DNA of 64,000 nt from Oceaniovalibus guishaninsula JLT2003 (GCF_000299575.1 NZ_AMGO01000047.1:62001-126000), one strand, 5' to 3'; positions 24,055 to 32,834 are shown, counted from the first letter of the stretch. Numbers and translations: made by a program. The notes: generated from the letters alone by a model not told the origin.

Positions 24055-25148
24055 CGGCCCACCAGTGTCATGGCCTTGGGAAATCGCGTCAGCGACCGGC
24101 AGCCGGTTTCGGTGACGAGGATGTCGTCCTCGATCCGCACGCCGAAATCGCCGAGCCGGTAAAGGCCGGGTTCGTTCGTATAGACCGTTCCGGCGGCTAG
24201 CGCGACAGGGTTGCCGCGCATGATGTAGGGGGCTTCGTGCACGTCGCGGCCCAGCCCGTGGCCGGTCTTGGTGCGGATGCGGTCGGCGAAGCGCGACGCT
24301 TCCAGCACGCCGGTCACGGCATCGTCGATCTCATGTGCGGTGATGCCGGCGCGGGTGATCTGATGGCCGCGCAGGTTGGCGCGCAGGACGGTATCGTAAA
24401 CCTCGGCCATGTCGTCGGTGGCGTGATCGACAAAGACGGTGCGGGTGATGTCGGCGGCGAACCCGTCCTTGCGCGCGCCGAAGTCGATCAGCAGCGGATC
24501 GCCGGGCCGCAGGGCGTAATCGGCGCGCGCATGGGCGTGCGGCTCGGCGGAATTGGACGCGGCGGCGACGATGGGCGCGAAGGCCAGATCGTCGGCGCCT
24601 TCGTCGAACAGCGCCTGCACCAGCATCCGTTCGACCTGCTTTTCGGTCTGGCCGATGCGCACGGCATCCAGCGTTCGGGACAGCGCGCGTTCGGAAATGT
24701 CGATGGCCGCCTGCAACGCGGCGATGTCGGCATCGGTCTTGACGACGCGCAGGCCCGAGATCTCGGCCTCGCCGTCGACGATGCGGCAATCGGGCATCGC
24801 GGTCTTCAGCGCGTGGTGGACGAAGACGCGCATGACCTGCCCTTCGACCGCCAGCGACGCCAGCGGCAGGATGCGGGCCAGTTCGGCAAAGGCCGCGGCG
24901 TATCCGTCCTGGTCGCGCCAGTCGATCACCGTGCCGTCGAAGCCGGTGCCCTCCCACGATCCGAGTTCGAGGTTGGGCACGATGGCGACGGGCCGTCCGG
25001 CGGCCGGGACGACCAGGACGAAGGGGCGTTCGTGGCTGGAAAAGGCGCGGCCAAGGGCGCGCGTGAAGTTCGGCCCCGGCACCAGCGCCAGCGCGTCCAC
25101 CCCCATCCGTCCGGCCAGCGCGGACAGGGAGTTGAGGCGGTCTTTCAT
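24048..25148 (-). CDS. M24-family Xaa-Pro type aminopeptidase
   Basis: 366-residue two-domain metallopeptidase: a creatinase-like N domain to about residue 135, then a pita-bread catalytic domain. The metal ligands are all visible: Asp in LLIDFGARKDGFAADITRTV (two aspartates), His in TGHGLGRDVHE, Glu in VYTNEPGLY and Glu in FGVRIEDDILV. It would cleave imported peptides, probably at Xaa-Pro. It sits inside the dpp operon between dppA and dppB, which supports coupling of uptake to hydrolysis. The ATG at 25146-25148 is the first with a family-like N-terminus. Confidence 0.88.
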   Translation of the reverse strand: MKDRLNSLSALAGRMGVDALALVPGPNFTRALGRAFSSHERPFVLVVPAAGRPVAIVPNLELGSWEGTGFDGTVIDWRDQDGYAAAFAELARILPLASLAVEGQVMRVFVHHALKTAMPDCRIVDGEAEISGLRVVKTDADIAALQAAIDISERALSRTLDAVRIGQTEKQVERMLVQALFDEGADDLAFAPIVAAASNSAEPHAHARADYALRPGDPLLIDFGARKDGFAADITRTVFVDHATDDMAEVYDTVLRANLRGHQITRAGITAHEIDDAVTGVLEASRFADRIRTKTGHGLGRDVHEAPYIMRGNPVALAAGTVYTNEPGLYRLGDFGVRIEDDILVTETGCRSLTRFPKAMTLVGRC

Positions 25149-25170
25149 GGGAATGCTCCGGGGTCGGGAT

Positions 25171-25196
25171 GTCCGGGGCCTTGAGCGGCCCCGGAC
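25171..25196 (-). terminator. Intercistronic hairpin after dppA
   Basis: A perfect 10-bp stem GTCCGGGGCC (25171-25180) / GGCCCCGGAC (25187-25196) with a 6-base loop, 9 bp after the dppA stop and with no T-run. More likely an mRNA-stabilising or attenuating hairpin that keeps the binding protein more abundant than the downstream genes than a full terminator. Confidence 0.7.
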
Positions 25197-25204
25197 GGGG
25201 GGTG

Positions 25205-26797
25205 TCATTCTTCGATGGAAACGTCGTCGAAGATGTGGCCGCCGAGCGGATGCACGACATAGCCCTGCACCTCGTTGCGCATGGGCATGAAGACGACCGA
25301 ATGGGCGATGGTGGCCCAGGGCGCCTGTTCCTTGAAGATGACCTGCGCCTCTTCGTAAAGCTTGGCGCGTTCGTCCTGGTCGGTCAGCTGGCGCGCGCGC
25401 ACGAGGATGTCGTCGAATTCCTCGTTGCACCATTGCGCGCGATTGGCGCTGCCGACGCCGTCGCAACCCAGCAGCACGCCGAGGAAGTTGTCTGGGTCGC
25501 CGTTGTCGCCCGTCCAGCCCAGCAGCACCGCGCCGTCGCGATCCTCGGCCTTGGAGCGTTCGAGGTATTCGCCCCATTCATAGCTGACGATTTCGGCATC
25601 GACGCCGATCTGGGCGAAATCCTCCTGCATCAGCTCGGCCATGCGGCGGGCGTTGGGGTTGTAGGGACGCTGCACCGGCATCGCCCAGATTTTCAGCGAC
25701 AGGTCGGTGACGCCTTCCTCCTCCAGCATGGCCTTGGCGGCTTCGGGATCGTAGGGATCGTCCTCGATCGCGTCGTTATAGGACCACATGGTCGGCGGAA
25801 TCGGGTTCTTGGCGGCCTGGCCCGAACCCTGGAACACCACGTCGATGATCGCCTGCTTGTCGATCGCCATGTTCAGCGCCTTGCGGACCTTCGGGTTATC
25901 GAAGGGTGCCATCTGGGTGTTGTAGGCCAGATAGCCGACGTTCAGACCTTCCTGCTGCATCACGTTGATGTCGGGATTGTCCTTCATCGCCTGCACGTCC
26001 GCCGGGTTCGGGTAGGGCATGACGTGGCATTCGCCGGCCTGAAGCTTCTGGTAGCGGACGCTGGCATCGGGGGTGATGGCGAAGATCAGGCTTTCGACCT
26101 TGGCCGGATCGCCCCAGTAATCGGCGTTGCGCAGATAGCGGATGACGGCGTCCTTCTGATAGGCCTGGAAGGTGAAGGGGCCGGTGCCGATGGGCTGCTG
26201 GTTCAGCATCTCGGGGGTTCCGGCGTCCAGCATGGCGTCGGCGTATTCCTTGGACATGATCGAGGCGAAATCCATCGCGAGGTTGGCGATGAACGCGGCC
26301 TCGGGGCGGGTCAGCTTGAACTTGACGGTCATGTCGTCGACCTTCTCGATGCTGTCGAGAAGATCGGGCATGGACATGGATTCGAAGTATTCCCACGAAC
26401 CGCCCGACACGGTGTGATAGGGGTTGTCGTCCTTCCACTGGCGTTCGAACGTGAAGATCACGTCGTCGGCGTTGAAGTCGCGGGTGGGGGTGAACTGGTC
26501 GTTCGAGTGAAACTTGACGCCCGGACGCAGCTTGAAGGTGTATTCCAGCCCGTCATCGGACACTTCATAGCTTTCGGCGAGGCCCGGTTCGGTGTTGGTC
26601 GTGCCGGTGACGAACTGCACGAGCTGGTTGTAGACGGGGTGCGACGAGGCGTCGAAGGTCGTGCCCGAGGTATAGAGCGCGGGATCGAACCCTTCGGGGC
26701 TGCCTTCGGAACAATAGACCAGCGATTGCGCCTGCGCGGCGCCCGCGGTCAACGCGGCAGCGGCGACGCCCGCCGCCAGAAGTTTCTTCAGTGACAT
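25205..26797 (-). CDS. dppA: Dipeptide-binding periplasmic protein DppA
   Basis: 530-residue SBP_bac_5 family protein. The signal peptide is MSLKKLLAAGVAAAALTAGA with an AQAQ cleavage region. Family signatures are LVYCSEGSPEGFDPALYTSG, KLRPGVKFHSNDQFTPTRDF, and LLGWTGDNGDPDNFLGVLLG near the C-terminus, as in E. coli DppA (dipeptides, possibly haem). It is the first gene of the dpp operon, with a good ribosome site (GGGAG 8 nt before ATG). Its promoter lies in the 301-bp gap that separates it from the divergent HEPN gene. Confidence 0.93.
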   Translation of the reverse strand: MSLKKLLAAGVAAAALTAGAAQAQSLVYCSEGSPEGFDPALYTSGTTFDASSHPVYNQLVQFVTGTTNTEPGLAESYEVSDDGLEYTFKLRPGVKFHSNDQFTPTRDFNADDVIFTFERQWKDDNPYHTVSGGSWEYFESMSMPDLLDSIEKVDDMTVKFKLTRPEAAFIANLAMDFASIMSKEYADAMLDAGTPEMLNQQPIGTGPFTFQAYQKDAVIRYLRNADYWGDPAKVESLIFAITPDASVRYQKLQAGECHVMPYPNPADVQAMKDNPDINVMQQEGLNVGYLAYNTQMAPFDNPKVRKALNMAIDKQAIIDVVFQGSGQAAKNPIPPTMWSYNDAIEDDPYDPEAAKAMLEEEGVTDLSLKIWAMPVQRPYNPNARRMAELMQEDFAQIGVDAEIVSYEWGEYLERSKAEDRDGAVLLGWTGDNGDPDNFLGVLLGCDGVGSANRAQWCNEEFDDILVRARQLTDQDERAKLYEEAQVIFKEQAPWATIAHSVVFMPMRNEVQGYVVHPLGGHIFDDVSIEE

Positions 26798-27098
26798 CGG
26801 CTTCTCCCTTGTCCGGTGCGTCGGCGGGTCGGTGTCCGAAGGGACGTGCCCGCGCGTTCGCGAATGGCCGGAAGATCGCAGATAAAGAACGGCCGGGCAA
26901 CATCGCTGCGCGTGGTGTTGACGTTAAGGAAGGGGTGTTGGGCGGGCGGGCGGTCGGTCGGCTTGGGCGGCGCGTGCTGCGAGTGTGGTGCTGTGTCGTT
27001 TGCCGACTTAGGTTCTGTCCTCGGCGCAAGTCCTCGGCCGTTAGGGACGTTGTTGGAACAGTCGGTCTGTTCTGCTCGGGTGTTTCGACAGGTCGCAC
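26798..27098. other. Divergent intergenic region, dppA / HEPN gene
   Basis: 301 bp without a supported gene; short overlapping open frames here look like noise. It must contain the dppA promoter on the minus strand. Base composition falls from about 27000 onward, marking the left edge of the atypical segment. No direct repeats, tRNA or integrase were seen at the boundary. Confidence 0.5.
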
Positions 27099-28628
27099 AT
27101 GAGAGAGAGCGAAACGATGCCCCCTGAAGATGCAGACGCGCTAATTGATTCCCTAGCTCTCCGCATTGATGCGGCATCTGATGATGGCGATACTGCTGCA
27201 CTTGAAAGCCTGGACGCTGAGTGCGCTAACCTCCTCGGACCTGCGGATCCACCTGACTCTTTGCTCCATTACTTCCGCTCGAACGTTCAAGACGGTTTGC
27301 AATCTGCGTTGAACCCCCACGACTGGGCTTGGCGCCAGCCCCATCGAGAAAAGCAAATCCTTTATCTTCGCAAGGCTCGTGACGCTTTCTCACCCGCGAC
27401 CCTCGATCCCTCGCGTCTTGCTCAGATCGTCACCAACTTGGCCAACCAAATGAACACGTTGGGTCGTCCCGTCGAAGCCTTGCGCCTTTACGACAACGTG
27501 CTGCGTACCAGGCCGCGGTTTGCGATGGCCTTAGCGAACCGTGGCTTCGTGCGCTTCTGCTTCGCTCGCATGGTCCACGACGACGGACACCGGGCGGTCC
27601 TCACCGCTTATGCCTGCCGTGATCTTGAAAACGTCGTTGATCCGAACCTCGAATGGGACAGCGCCCCCGCGAACATCATCAACCTCGTGGATGCGAAGGC
27701 GGCAGAGATACGCTCCGCCGTGGACGTCGATACCGTACTTGCTCGAACCGACCTGGACGGATGGCCGCTCGGGGAGGGGAGTGCGAAAAGCTACCGCCTA
27801 CGCATGCTCGACCGGCGACTGTTCCTGAACCCTCTGGTGATGCTCGGACCGCATTCGATCGCAGCCTACGACCCGCTCCACTTACCGAGCCATACATTCA
27901 CGCAGGGAACGGTCCGGCCCCTACTCGGATGGTACAACCAGATGAAGCAGGAGTTTGTCGGTGCGCGCCTGCTCTACCACGAGGCAATGGAAGCGGAACC
28001 GCTGGACGACCGCCCGCCACATTTCGCAGACGATGAGGTTCGTCTCTACGACACGCTCGACTATCCAGCCCTTTCGATTGGCACGGAGAGACTGCGGCTC
28101 GCGTTCCGCACGGCATATGGTCTGCTCGACAAGGTTGCGGGCTTCGTGAACGCGTATTTCGATCTCGGACATGATCCAAACCGAGTCGATTTGCGGGGCG
28201 TTTGGTATGATAATCCGCGCAAACGACGCGCACTGCATTCCAAGATCGCGGATCGCCCGAACCTCGCGCTACGAGGCCTCTACTGGCTGTCGTTCGACAT
28301 CGTTGGGGAACCGGAGAACGGACCGGACGACACCCTCGCACCCGAAGCCACTCATCTGAATGCCCTTCGCAACGCGCTTGAACATCGCTGCCTCGTGCTG
28401 ACGACCGAAACGTTCGGTGCGCACGACGACGACGGTATTGAGCGTGAGGACATTACTACTTTCCGGCAAAACACGGAGCGAATGCTCGAACTTGTCCACG
28501 AGGCACTGATCTTGCTCTCGTTCGCGATGCACGAGGAGGAGATTCAGAAGCGGCGAGATGGGAAAGACGATACCTCCGTCGTCGACACAGTGCTTCCAAA
28601 CTACCGACGCGCTTGGGAAGAGTTCTGA
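27099..28628 (+). CDS. LA2681-like HEPN domain protein, probable defence-type RNase
   Basis: 509 residues. A helical, TPR-like N-terminal part includes LANQMNTLGRPVEALRLYDN and then LRTRPRFAMALANRGFVRF (about 112-155). A C-terminal LA2681-like HEPN region includes YDPLHLPSHTFTQGTVRPLL and GWYNQMKQEFVGARLLYHEA. The HEPN catalytic motif RxxxxH is intact as R424-N-A-L-E-H429. HEPN proteins are metal-independent RNases common in abortive-infection and toxin systems. Base use differs from all neighbours (33 G+C of 60 in 27121-27180, many A/T-ending codons), which suggests recent transfer. It stands alone, with no obvious antitoxin. An ATG at 27117 preceded by GAGAGAGAG is an alternative start. Confidence 0.72.
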   Translation: MRESETMPPEDADALIDSLALRIDAASDDGDTAALESLDAECANLLGPADPPDSLLHYFRSNVQDGLQSALNPHDWAWRQPHREKQILYLRKARDAFSPATLDPSRLAQIVTNLANQMNTLGRPVEALRLYDNVLRTRPRFAMALANRGFVRFCFARMVHDDGHRAVLTAYACRDLENVVDPNLEWDSAPANIINLVDAKAAEIRSAVDVDTVLARTDLDGWPLGEGSAKSYRLRMLDRRLFLNPLVMLGPHSIAAYDPLHLPSHTFTQGTVRPLLGWYNQMKQEFVGARLLYHEAMEAEPLDDRPPHFADDEVRLYDTLDYPALSIGTERLRLAFRTAYGLLDKVAGFVNAYFDLGHDPNRVDLRGVWYDNPRKRRALHSKIADRPNLALRGLYWLSFDIVGEPENGPDDTLAPEATHLNALRNALEHRCLVLTTETFGAHDDDGIEREDITTFRQNTERMLELVHEALILLSFAMHEEEIQKRRDGKDDTSVVDTVLPNYRRAWEEF

Positions 28629-28798
28629 AGTACACCCACTTGGAATGAACGTCAGAGCGCTGCACGGCGATAGCCCGATGCCTCGCGGTGCCGACCTTTG
28701 GACATCGTGTAACGAACGGCTTGGCTATTGATAAGCAAGAGCTTCGGCCTGCCAGCGTTCATGGCGCTCTGTCCGATCGTTCCAGACCGCACCGAAAC

Positions 28799-28825
28799 GG
28801 CCGGGCGGCAGTGTTGTGCCCGGCC
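28799..28825 (-). terminator. Probable terminator of the S/N-oxide reductase gene
   Basis: Stem GGCCGGGC (28799-28806) / GCCCGGCC (28818-28825) with an 11-base loop, 53 bp after the reductase stop; on the minus strand it is followed by GTTTC, a weak T-run. The rest of 28629-28878 holds no gene I can support. Confidence 0.5.
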
Positions 28826-28878
28826 GGGATGTCGGGGAGGGGCGGCGGGGGCCGTCCCTGTCCGTTGCAGCGGTGCCG

Positions 28879-31554
28879 TTACATCGGGACCGCGTCCGAG
28901 GCGTTCTTCATCAGGAACTCCATCACCAGCGCGGCCTCGTTTTCGTCCAGGCCGGCGCGGGGGAACATCGAGGGCGTGATGCCCTTCCACTGGTTCATGG
29001 TGAAGTGCGACACCTCGCGCGGGCCGTGGCAGACGGTGCAGCGTTCATAGAAGATCTGCTCGCCCGGCGTCAGGTCGGCATAGAGCGCGTCGGTGATGTC
29101 GTAAAGACGATCCAGCCCCAGCTTGTCCTGGTCGATCTCGGCCAGCTGATAATCCTCCATGATGTCGGGCTTGGCATAGGCCTTGTTCGGGCCTTCGGGA
29201 TCCTCGCATTTGCGCATGTTGCAGACGACCGTGTTGGCGCTGGTCGCCTGGCTGAGGCCCGACGAGCGTTGCGTCGAGGTCAGGAAGTTCACCAGACCCG
29301 AATTGCAGCGCCCCTTGCTGTCGAGCGACGGCCACACGCCTTCATAGACCGACACCACGCCGGGGCGGATGTCGTCCGACAGCACCGCGCCGACGATGAT
29401 CGTGCCGCGGTCGTTGAACAGCTCGACCGGGTCGCCGTCGGCGATGCCGCGCGCCTCGGCGTCCTGCCGGTTGATGCGCACGGGTTCGCGGCCGTCGATC
29501 TTGTAAAGGTCGCGCAGCGTTTCGGACTGGTCCATCTGGCTGTGCAGGCGATACCACGGGTGCGGGCTGACGACGTGCACCTGCCCTTCCTTGGCGTTGC
29601 CGAGATATTCGTGCTTTTCCATCCAGACGGGCATGCCGGGGCAATCGTCGAGGTTGAAGCCGGCGATCTCCTCGCAGAACATCTCGATCTTGCCGGTGGC
29701 GGTGTGCAGGGGGTTCGCCTCGGGGTCGGTGTAGAAATCGCCGTGACGCACCCAGTGACGCGCCTCGGGCGGGACTTCCTGACGGGCAAAGCCCTGTTCC
29801 CAGAACTCCTCGAACGGGGTGTGTTCGGACGCGGCCGAGCGTTCGTAGGCCATCCGGATATGATCCATCAGCTCGTAGCCGTCGGTGAATTGCTGCCAGA
29901 TGCCCATCTTGTCGGCCAGCGCCTCGAAGATGTGATAGTCCGACATGCTTTCGCCCAGCGGCTCGATCACCTGCTTCATCGCATAGATCTTGTCGTTGGA
30001 ATACGTGCCGCCGACGCTGATGTCGTCGCGTTCCAGCGTCGAGCAGGCGGGCAGCACGATGTCGGCCCAGCGCGTCGCGGCCGTCCACCAGACATCGACG
30101 CTGACGATGTGATCGACGCGCTCCAGCGCCCGGATCAGGCGGTTGGTGTCCTGCTGGTGCGACATGAAGTTGTTGCCGGCGTTGAAGATCATCTTCACGT
30201 CCGGGAATTCGTGCGTCGTGCCGTTATAGGTGAATTCGGCGCCGGGGTTTTCCAGCATCTCGGTGATGCGGCTGGCGGGGCAGATATGCTTGACCCAGTT
30301 GCGGCCCTGCGAAAGGCCCGTCGGCGTGGACTTGAACGATTGCGGCATGCCGCCCGATCCGTAATGCCACGAGAAGCCGACGCCCTGGCCCGGCTTGCCG
30401 ATATGACCGCAGAGCGCCGAGAAGTTGACGATGGCCCAATGCGTCATCTCGCCGTGCTGGGCGCGTTGCAGCGACCAGGCGCCGGCGATCTCGGTCTTCA
30501 TGGTGGCCATCATCTCGGCCAGTTCGCGGATCTTGGCGGCGTCGATGCCGGTGATCGGCGCGGCCCATTCGGGGGTCTTGGGGGTGCCGTCGGTTTCGCC
30601 CTGGATATAGGCGATCCACTTGTCCGACCCGACGGTATACTTGTCGAGATAGGCGCGATCCTCCAGCCCCTTGTCGAGGACTTGGTAGGCCATTGCGCTG
30701 AACAGGGCGACATCGGTGTTGGGCACGATGCTGACCCAATCGGCGTTCAGCACCTGATCGGACGGGGTGCGCTGCGGGTTGATCGAGATGAACTTGCAGC
30801 CGTTGTCGCGGATCAGCTCCCACGGGCCGTACATCTGGTGGTCGGCCACGGTGTATTCGATGCGGCAGTTCTTGACCGGATCGCAGCCGACGAAGACGAA
30901 CAATTCGGTGTTTTCAAGGATGACCGGCCAGGCAGTCTGGGCCGAATAGACCTCCATGTCGCCGATGACGCGCGGCAGGCTGATCTGCGAGGCCCCGGCG
31001 GACCAGTCGCCCTGGGTGATCGAGCAGCCGCCGATCAGGTTCATCAGGCGACCCTGCATGACGTTGGGGCGGAAGCTGCCGGCATTGGCCCATCCGCCAT
31101 AGGACGAGCTGAAGATCGCCTGGTTGCCGTGATCGGTCGCGGTGTCCAGAAGCGCCTTGGCGGTCAGGCCGAGCGCAGTGTCCCAATCGACGCGGACATA
31201 GGGTTCCTTGCCGCGCAGTTCGGGCTTCACGTCGCCCGATTCCCAGTTTTCCAGATAGGATTTGCGCACCATCGGATAGTCGATGCGCGATTCGTCATAG
31301 GTGCGGTCCTTGACGCCATACATCAGCATCTCGGTCGGGCGGGCATCCAGTTGGGTGACGGCATTGACGCCGACCAGCTTGCCGTCGCGCACGACGCCCT
31401 CGAACGGGCCGAAATGGCTGGCATGAAAGACGCGGCCGGTGAACGCGTTGGTATCGACGCCGGCCAGAGCGGTGGAGCCGAGAAGCGAGGTTGCGCTGAC
31501 GGCGGCGGCACCGCCTTGCAGGAACGCGCGGCGGGTGGGCTGGACGAAGGACAT
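28879..31554 (-). CDS. TorA/DorA-type molybdopterin S/N-oxide reductase fused to a C-terminal cytochrome c domain
   Basis: 891 residues. A Tat signal (PTRRAFLQGGAAAVSATSLL) leads into a bis-MGD oxidoreductase of the DMSO/TMAO reductase family. SSSYGGWANAGSFRPNVMQG and TQGDWSAGASQISLPRVIGD align with the Tyr/Trp and Mo-ligand Ser regions of DorA. After about residue 820 the chain continues into an extra domain with a haem c site C839-T-V-C-H843, then FTMNQWKGITPSMFPRAGLD and MEFLMKNASD. This domain resembles the C-terminal monohaem domain of TorC. The enzyme may accept electrons directly without a separate TorC. The substrate (TMAO, DMSO, other S-oxides) is undecided. The ATG at 31552-31554 follows AGGAG; an FNR-like box lies 55 bp upstream. 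Confidence 0.86.
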   Translation of the reverse strand: MSFVQPTRRAFLQGGAAAVSATSLLGSTALAGVDTNAFTGRVFHASHFGPFEGVVRDGKLVGVNAVTQLDARPTEMLMYGVKDRTYDESRIDYPMVRKSYLENWESGDVKPELRGKEPYVRVDWDTALGLTAKALLDTATDHGNQAIFSSSYGGWANAGSFRPNVMQGRLMNLIGGCSITQGDWSAGASQISLPRVIGDMEVYSAQTAWPVILENTELFVFVGCDPVKNCRIEYTVADHQMYGPWELIRDNGCKFISINPQRTPSDQVLNADWVSIVPNTDVALFSAMAYQVLDKGLEDRAYLDKYTVGSDKWIAYIQGETDGTPKTPEWAAPITGIDAAKIRELAEMMATMKTEIAGAWSLQRAQHGEMTHWAIVNFSALCGHIGKPGQGVGFSWHYGSGGMPQSFKSTPTGLSQGRNWVKHICPASRITEMLENPGAEFTYNGTTHEFPDVKMIFNAGNNFMSHQQDTNRLIRALERVDHIVSVDVWWTAATRWADIVLPACSTLERDDISVGGTYSNDKIYAMKQVIEPLGESMSDYHIFEALADKMGIWQQFTDGYELMDHIRMAYERSAASEHTPFEEFWEQGFARQEVPPEARHWVRHGDFYTDPEANPLHTATGKIEMFCEEIAGFNLDDCPGMPVWMEKHEYLGNAKEGQVHVVSPHPWYRLHSQMDQSETLRDLYKIDGREPVRINRQDAEARGIADGDPVELFNDRGTIIVGAVLSDDIRPGVVSVYEGVWPSLDSKGRCNSGLVNFLTSTQRSSGLSQATSANTVVCNMRKCEDPEGPNKAYAKPDIMEDYQLAEIDQDKLGLDRLYDITDALYADLTPGEQIFYERCTVCHGPREVSHFTMNQWKGITPSMFPRAGLDENEAALVMEFLMKNASDAVPM

Positions 31555-31570
31555 GGCAGACTCCTGACAG

Positions 31571-31608
31571 GGTTGGCAGGCGTCTAGCATCCGATAGCGC
31601 TGCCAACC
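31571..31608 (-). repeat. Inverted repeat in the reductase leader
   Basis: GGTTGGCAG (31571-31579) and CTGCCAACC (31600-31608), a perfect 9-bp inverted repeat with a 20-bp spacer, between the FNR-like box and the ribosome site. It could be a leader hairpin or a second regulator site. Confidence 0.5.
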
Positions 31609-31622
31609 TTGATCCGGGTCAA
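31609..31622 (-). promoter_or_regulatory. FNR/Dnr-type anaerobic activator site
   Basis: On the minus strand TTGACCCGGATCAA, one mismatch from TTGAT-N4-ATCAA. With activation at -41.5 the transcript would start near 31574, about 20 nt before the reductase ATG. It fits oxygen-limited induction of an S/N-oxide reductase. Confidence 0.6.
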
Positions 31623-31661
31623 GGTCGTCAAGGATTCGTAAAAGAACCGGGCAGGGGCGGA

Positions 31662-32687
31662 TCAGTCGGCGCGGGCGGCGTCCATCATGGCGCGGACGTC
31701 CTTCAGCATCGCCGCGCCGTCATGGCCCGCATCGTCCATCGCCGCGACCCAGGCGTCGATGACGGGCTGTGCCGCTTCGGTCCAGGGGCCGAGATCGCCC
31801 TGGGGGATGACGACGACGGTATCGCCGGCATCGACGGCCTTCTGGCGCACCGCCGCCTCGGCATTGTCGAACGCCGCGCCCGCCAAGGGGGCCAGCGCAG
31901 CGCCGGTCGTGTCGTCGACGATCGCGCGCAGGTCGTCCGGCAGCCCTTCATAGACCGCCTTGTTCATCACCAGCGCCATGACGGACGTGGACAGGCCGCC
32001 ATTCTCGTGCCCGAATTCGGTATGGTTGCGAACGACGGACTCGATCCGCAGCGTGTCGGACACTTCCCAAGGCAGCACGGCGCCGTCGATGACGCCGGTG
32101 GTCAGCGCCTGCGGAACCTCGGGGACGGGCATGCCCAGGGCGACCGCCCCCAGCGCCCCGAGGCCGTCCGTCATCGTGCGCGACGGCGCGCGGATCTTCA
32201 GCCCGGCCAGATCGTCCAGCCGCGTCACCGGGGCCGTCTTGGTGTGCAGCTTGTAGGCCGAGGGCGCGTGCAGCAGCAGGGTGTGGACGTCCGACAGTTC
32301 GTCGCCCAGATATTTCGCCTGAAAGTCCTGAAGGGCGGCCGTGGTGCGGGTGGCGGTGTCGCCGATGAACGGAAGCTCGAACACCTCGGCGATGGGAAAG
32401 CGGCCGGGGGTGTAGCCCAGCAGCGTCCAGGCGATATCGACGACGCCGTCGCGGGCCTGGTCGAAAAGCTGCGGCGGTTTGCCGCCAAGCTGCATCGACG
32501 GATAGATCTGCACGTCGATGCGGCCGTTCGACCGTTCCTCGACCATGCGTTCCCAGGGATCGAGGATGCCGACCTGATGCGTCGCGTCGGCGGGAAGGAA
32601 GTGGTGCACGCGAAGCGTCACCTCCTGCGCGCGGGCGGTGCCGGTCAGCGCGGCCAGGGCAAGGGCGGCAAGAAGGGGCAGGCGCAT
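31662..32687 (-). CDS. TRAP transporter substrate-binding protein, DctP family (orphan)
   Basis: 341 residues. The signal peptide is MRLPLLAALALAALTGTARA. DctP family features are LRVHHFLPADATHQVGILDP, YPSMQLGGKPPQLFDQARDG and the ligand-carboxylate Arg region LAGLKIRAPSRTMTDGLGAL, VPEVPQALTTGVIDGAVLPW. No DctQ/DctM membrane genes are adjacent, so it must use a transporter encoded elsewhere, or work as a sensor/binding protein. It reads in the same direction as the reductase 107 bp downstream. Its ribosome site (GAGGA) lies in one arm of an 8-bp inverted repeat. Confidence 0.85.
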   Translation of the reverse strand: MRLPLLAALALAALTGTARAQEVTLRVHHFLPADATHQVGILDPWERMVEERSNGRIDVQIYPSMQLGGKPPQLFDQARDGVVDIAWTLLGYTPGRFPIAEVFELPFIGDTATRTTAALQDFQAKYLGDELSDVHTLLLHAPSAYKLHTKTAPVTRLDDLAGLKIRAPSRTMTDGLGALGAVALGMPVPEVPQALTTGVIDGAVLPWEVSDTLRIESVVRNHTEFGHENGGLSTSVMALVMNKAVYEGLPDDLRAIVDDTTGAALAPLAGAAFDNAEAAVRQKAVDAGDTVVVIPQGDLGPWTEAAQPVIDAWVAAMDDAGHDGAAMLKDVRAMMDAARAD

Positions 32688-32692
32688 GGACG

Positions 32693-32721
32693 ATCCTCGG
32701 TCACGGAATTTGCCCGAGGAT
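32693..32721 (-). promoter_or_regulatory. Leader hairpin that can mask the ribosome site of the TRAP binding protein
   Basis: ATCCTCGG (32693-32700) and CCGAGGAT (32714-32721), perfect 8-bp stem with a 13-base loop. On the minus-strand mRNA the arm nearest the start codon contains GAGGA, 6 nt before the ATG, so the stem would cover the Shine-Dalgarno sequence. Confidence 0.5.
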
Positions 32722-32742
32722 GAAGCGGCCACGGGGCCGAGT

Positions 32743-32760
32743 AAACCGCGAAAGCGGTTT
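32743..32760. repeat. GAAA-tetraloop hairpin in the divergent intergenic region
   Basis: AAACCGC (32743-32749), GAAA, GCGGTTT (32754-32760): a perfect 7-bp stem with a GNRA-type loop on the + strand, between the TRAP gene and the GH15 gene. The function is unknown. Confidence 0.5.
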
Positions 32761-32834
32761 CGCCGTGCTTGCCGGCGGGGGTTCGGGGCATATTGTCAAC
32801 GCCACCGGGTCCGCCCCCAACGGAAAGGAACACG

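Noticed and set aside
27099-28628. HEPN gene as part of a multi-gene island or prophage
   Set aside because: No integrase, repeats, tRNA or second foreign-looking gene at either side; only this one gene and its flanks are atypical.
28816-31587. 923-codon plus-strand open frame across the S/N-oxide reductase
   Set aside because: Antisense shadow of a gene with clear Tat signal, bis-MGD motifs and haem site.
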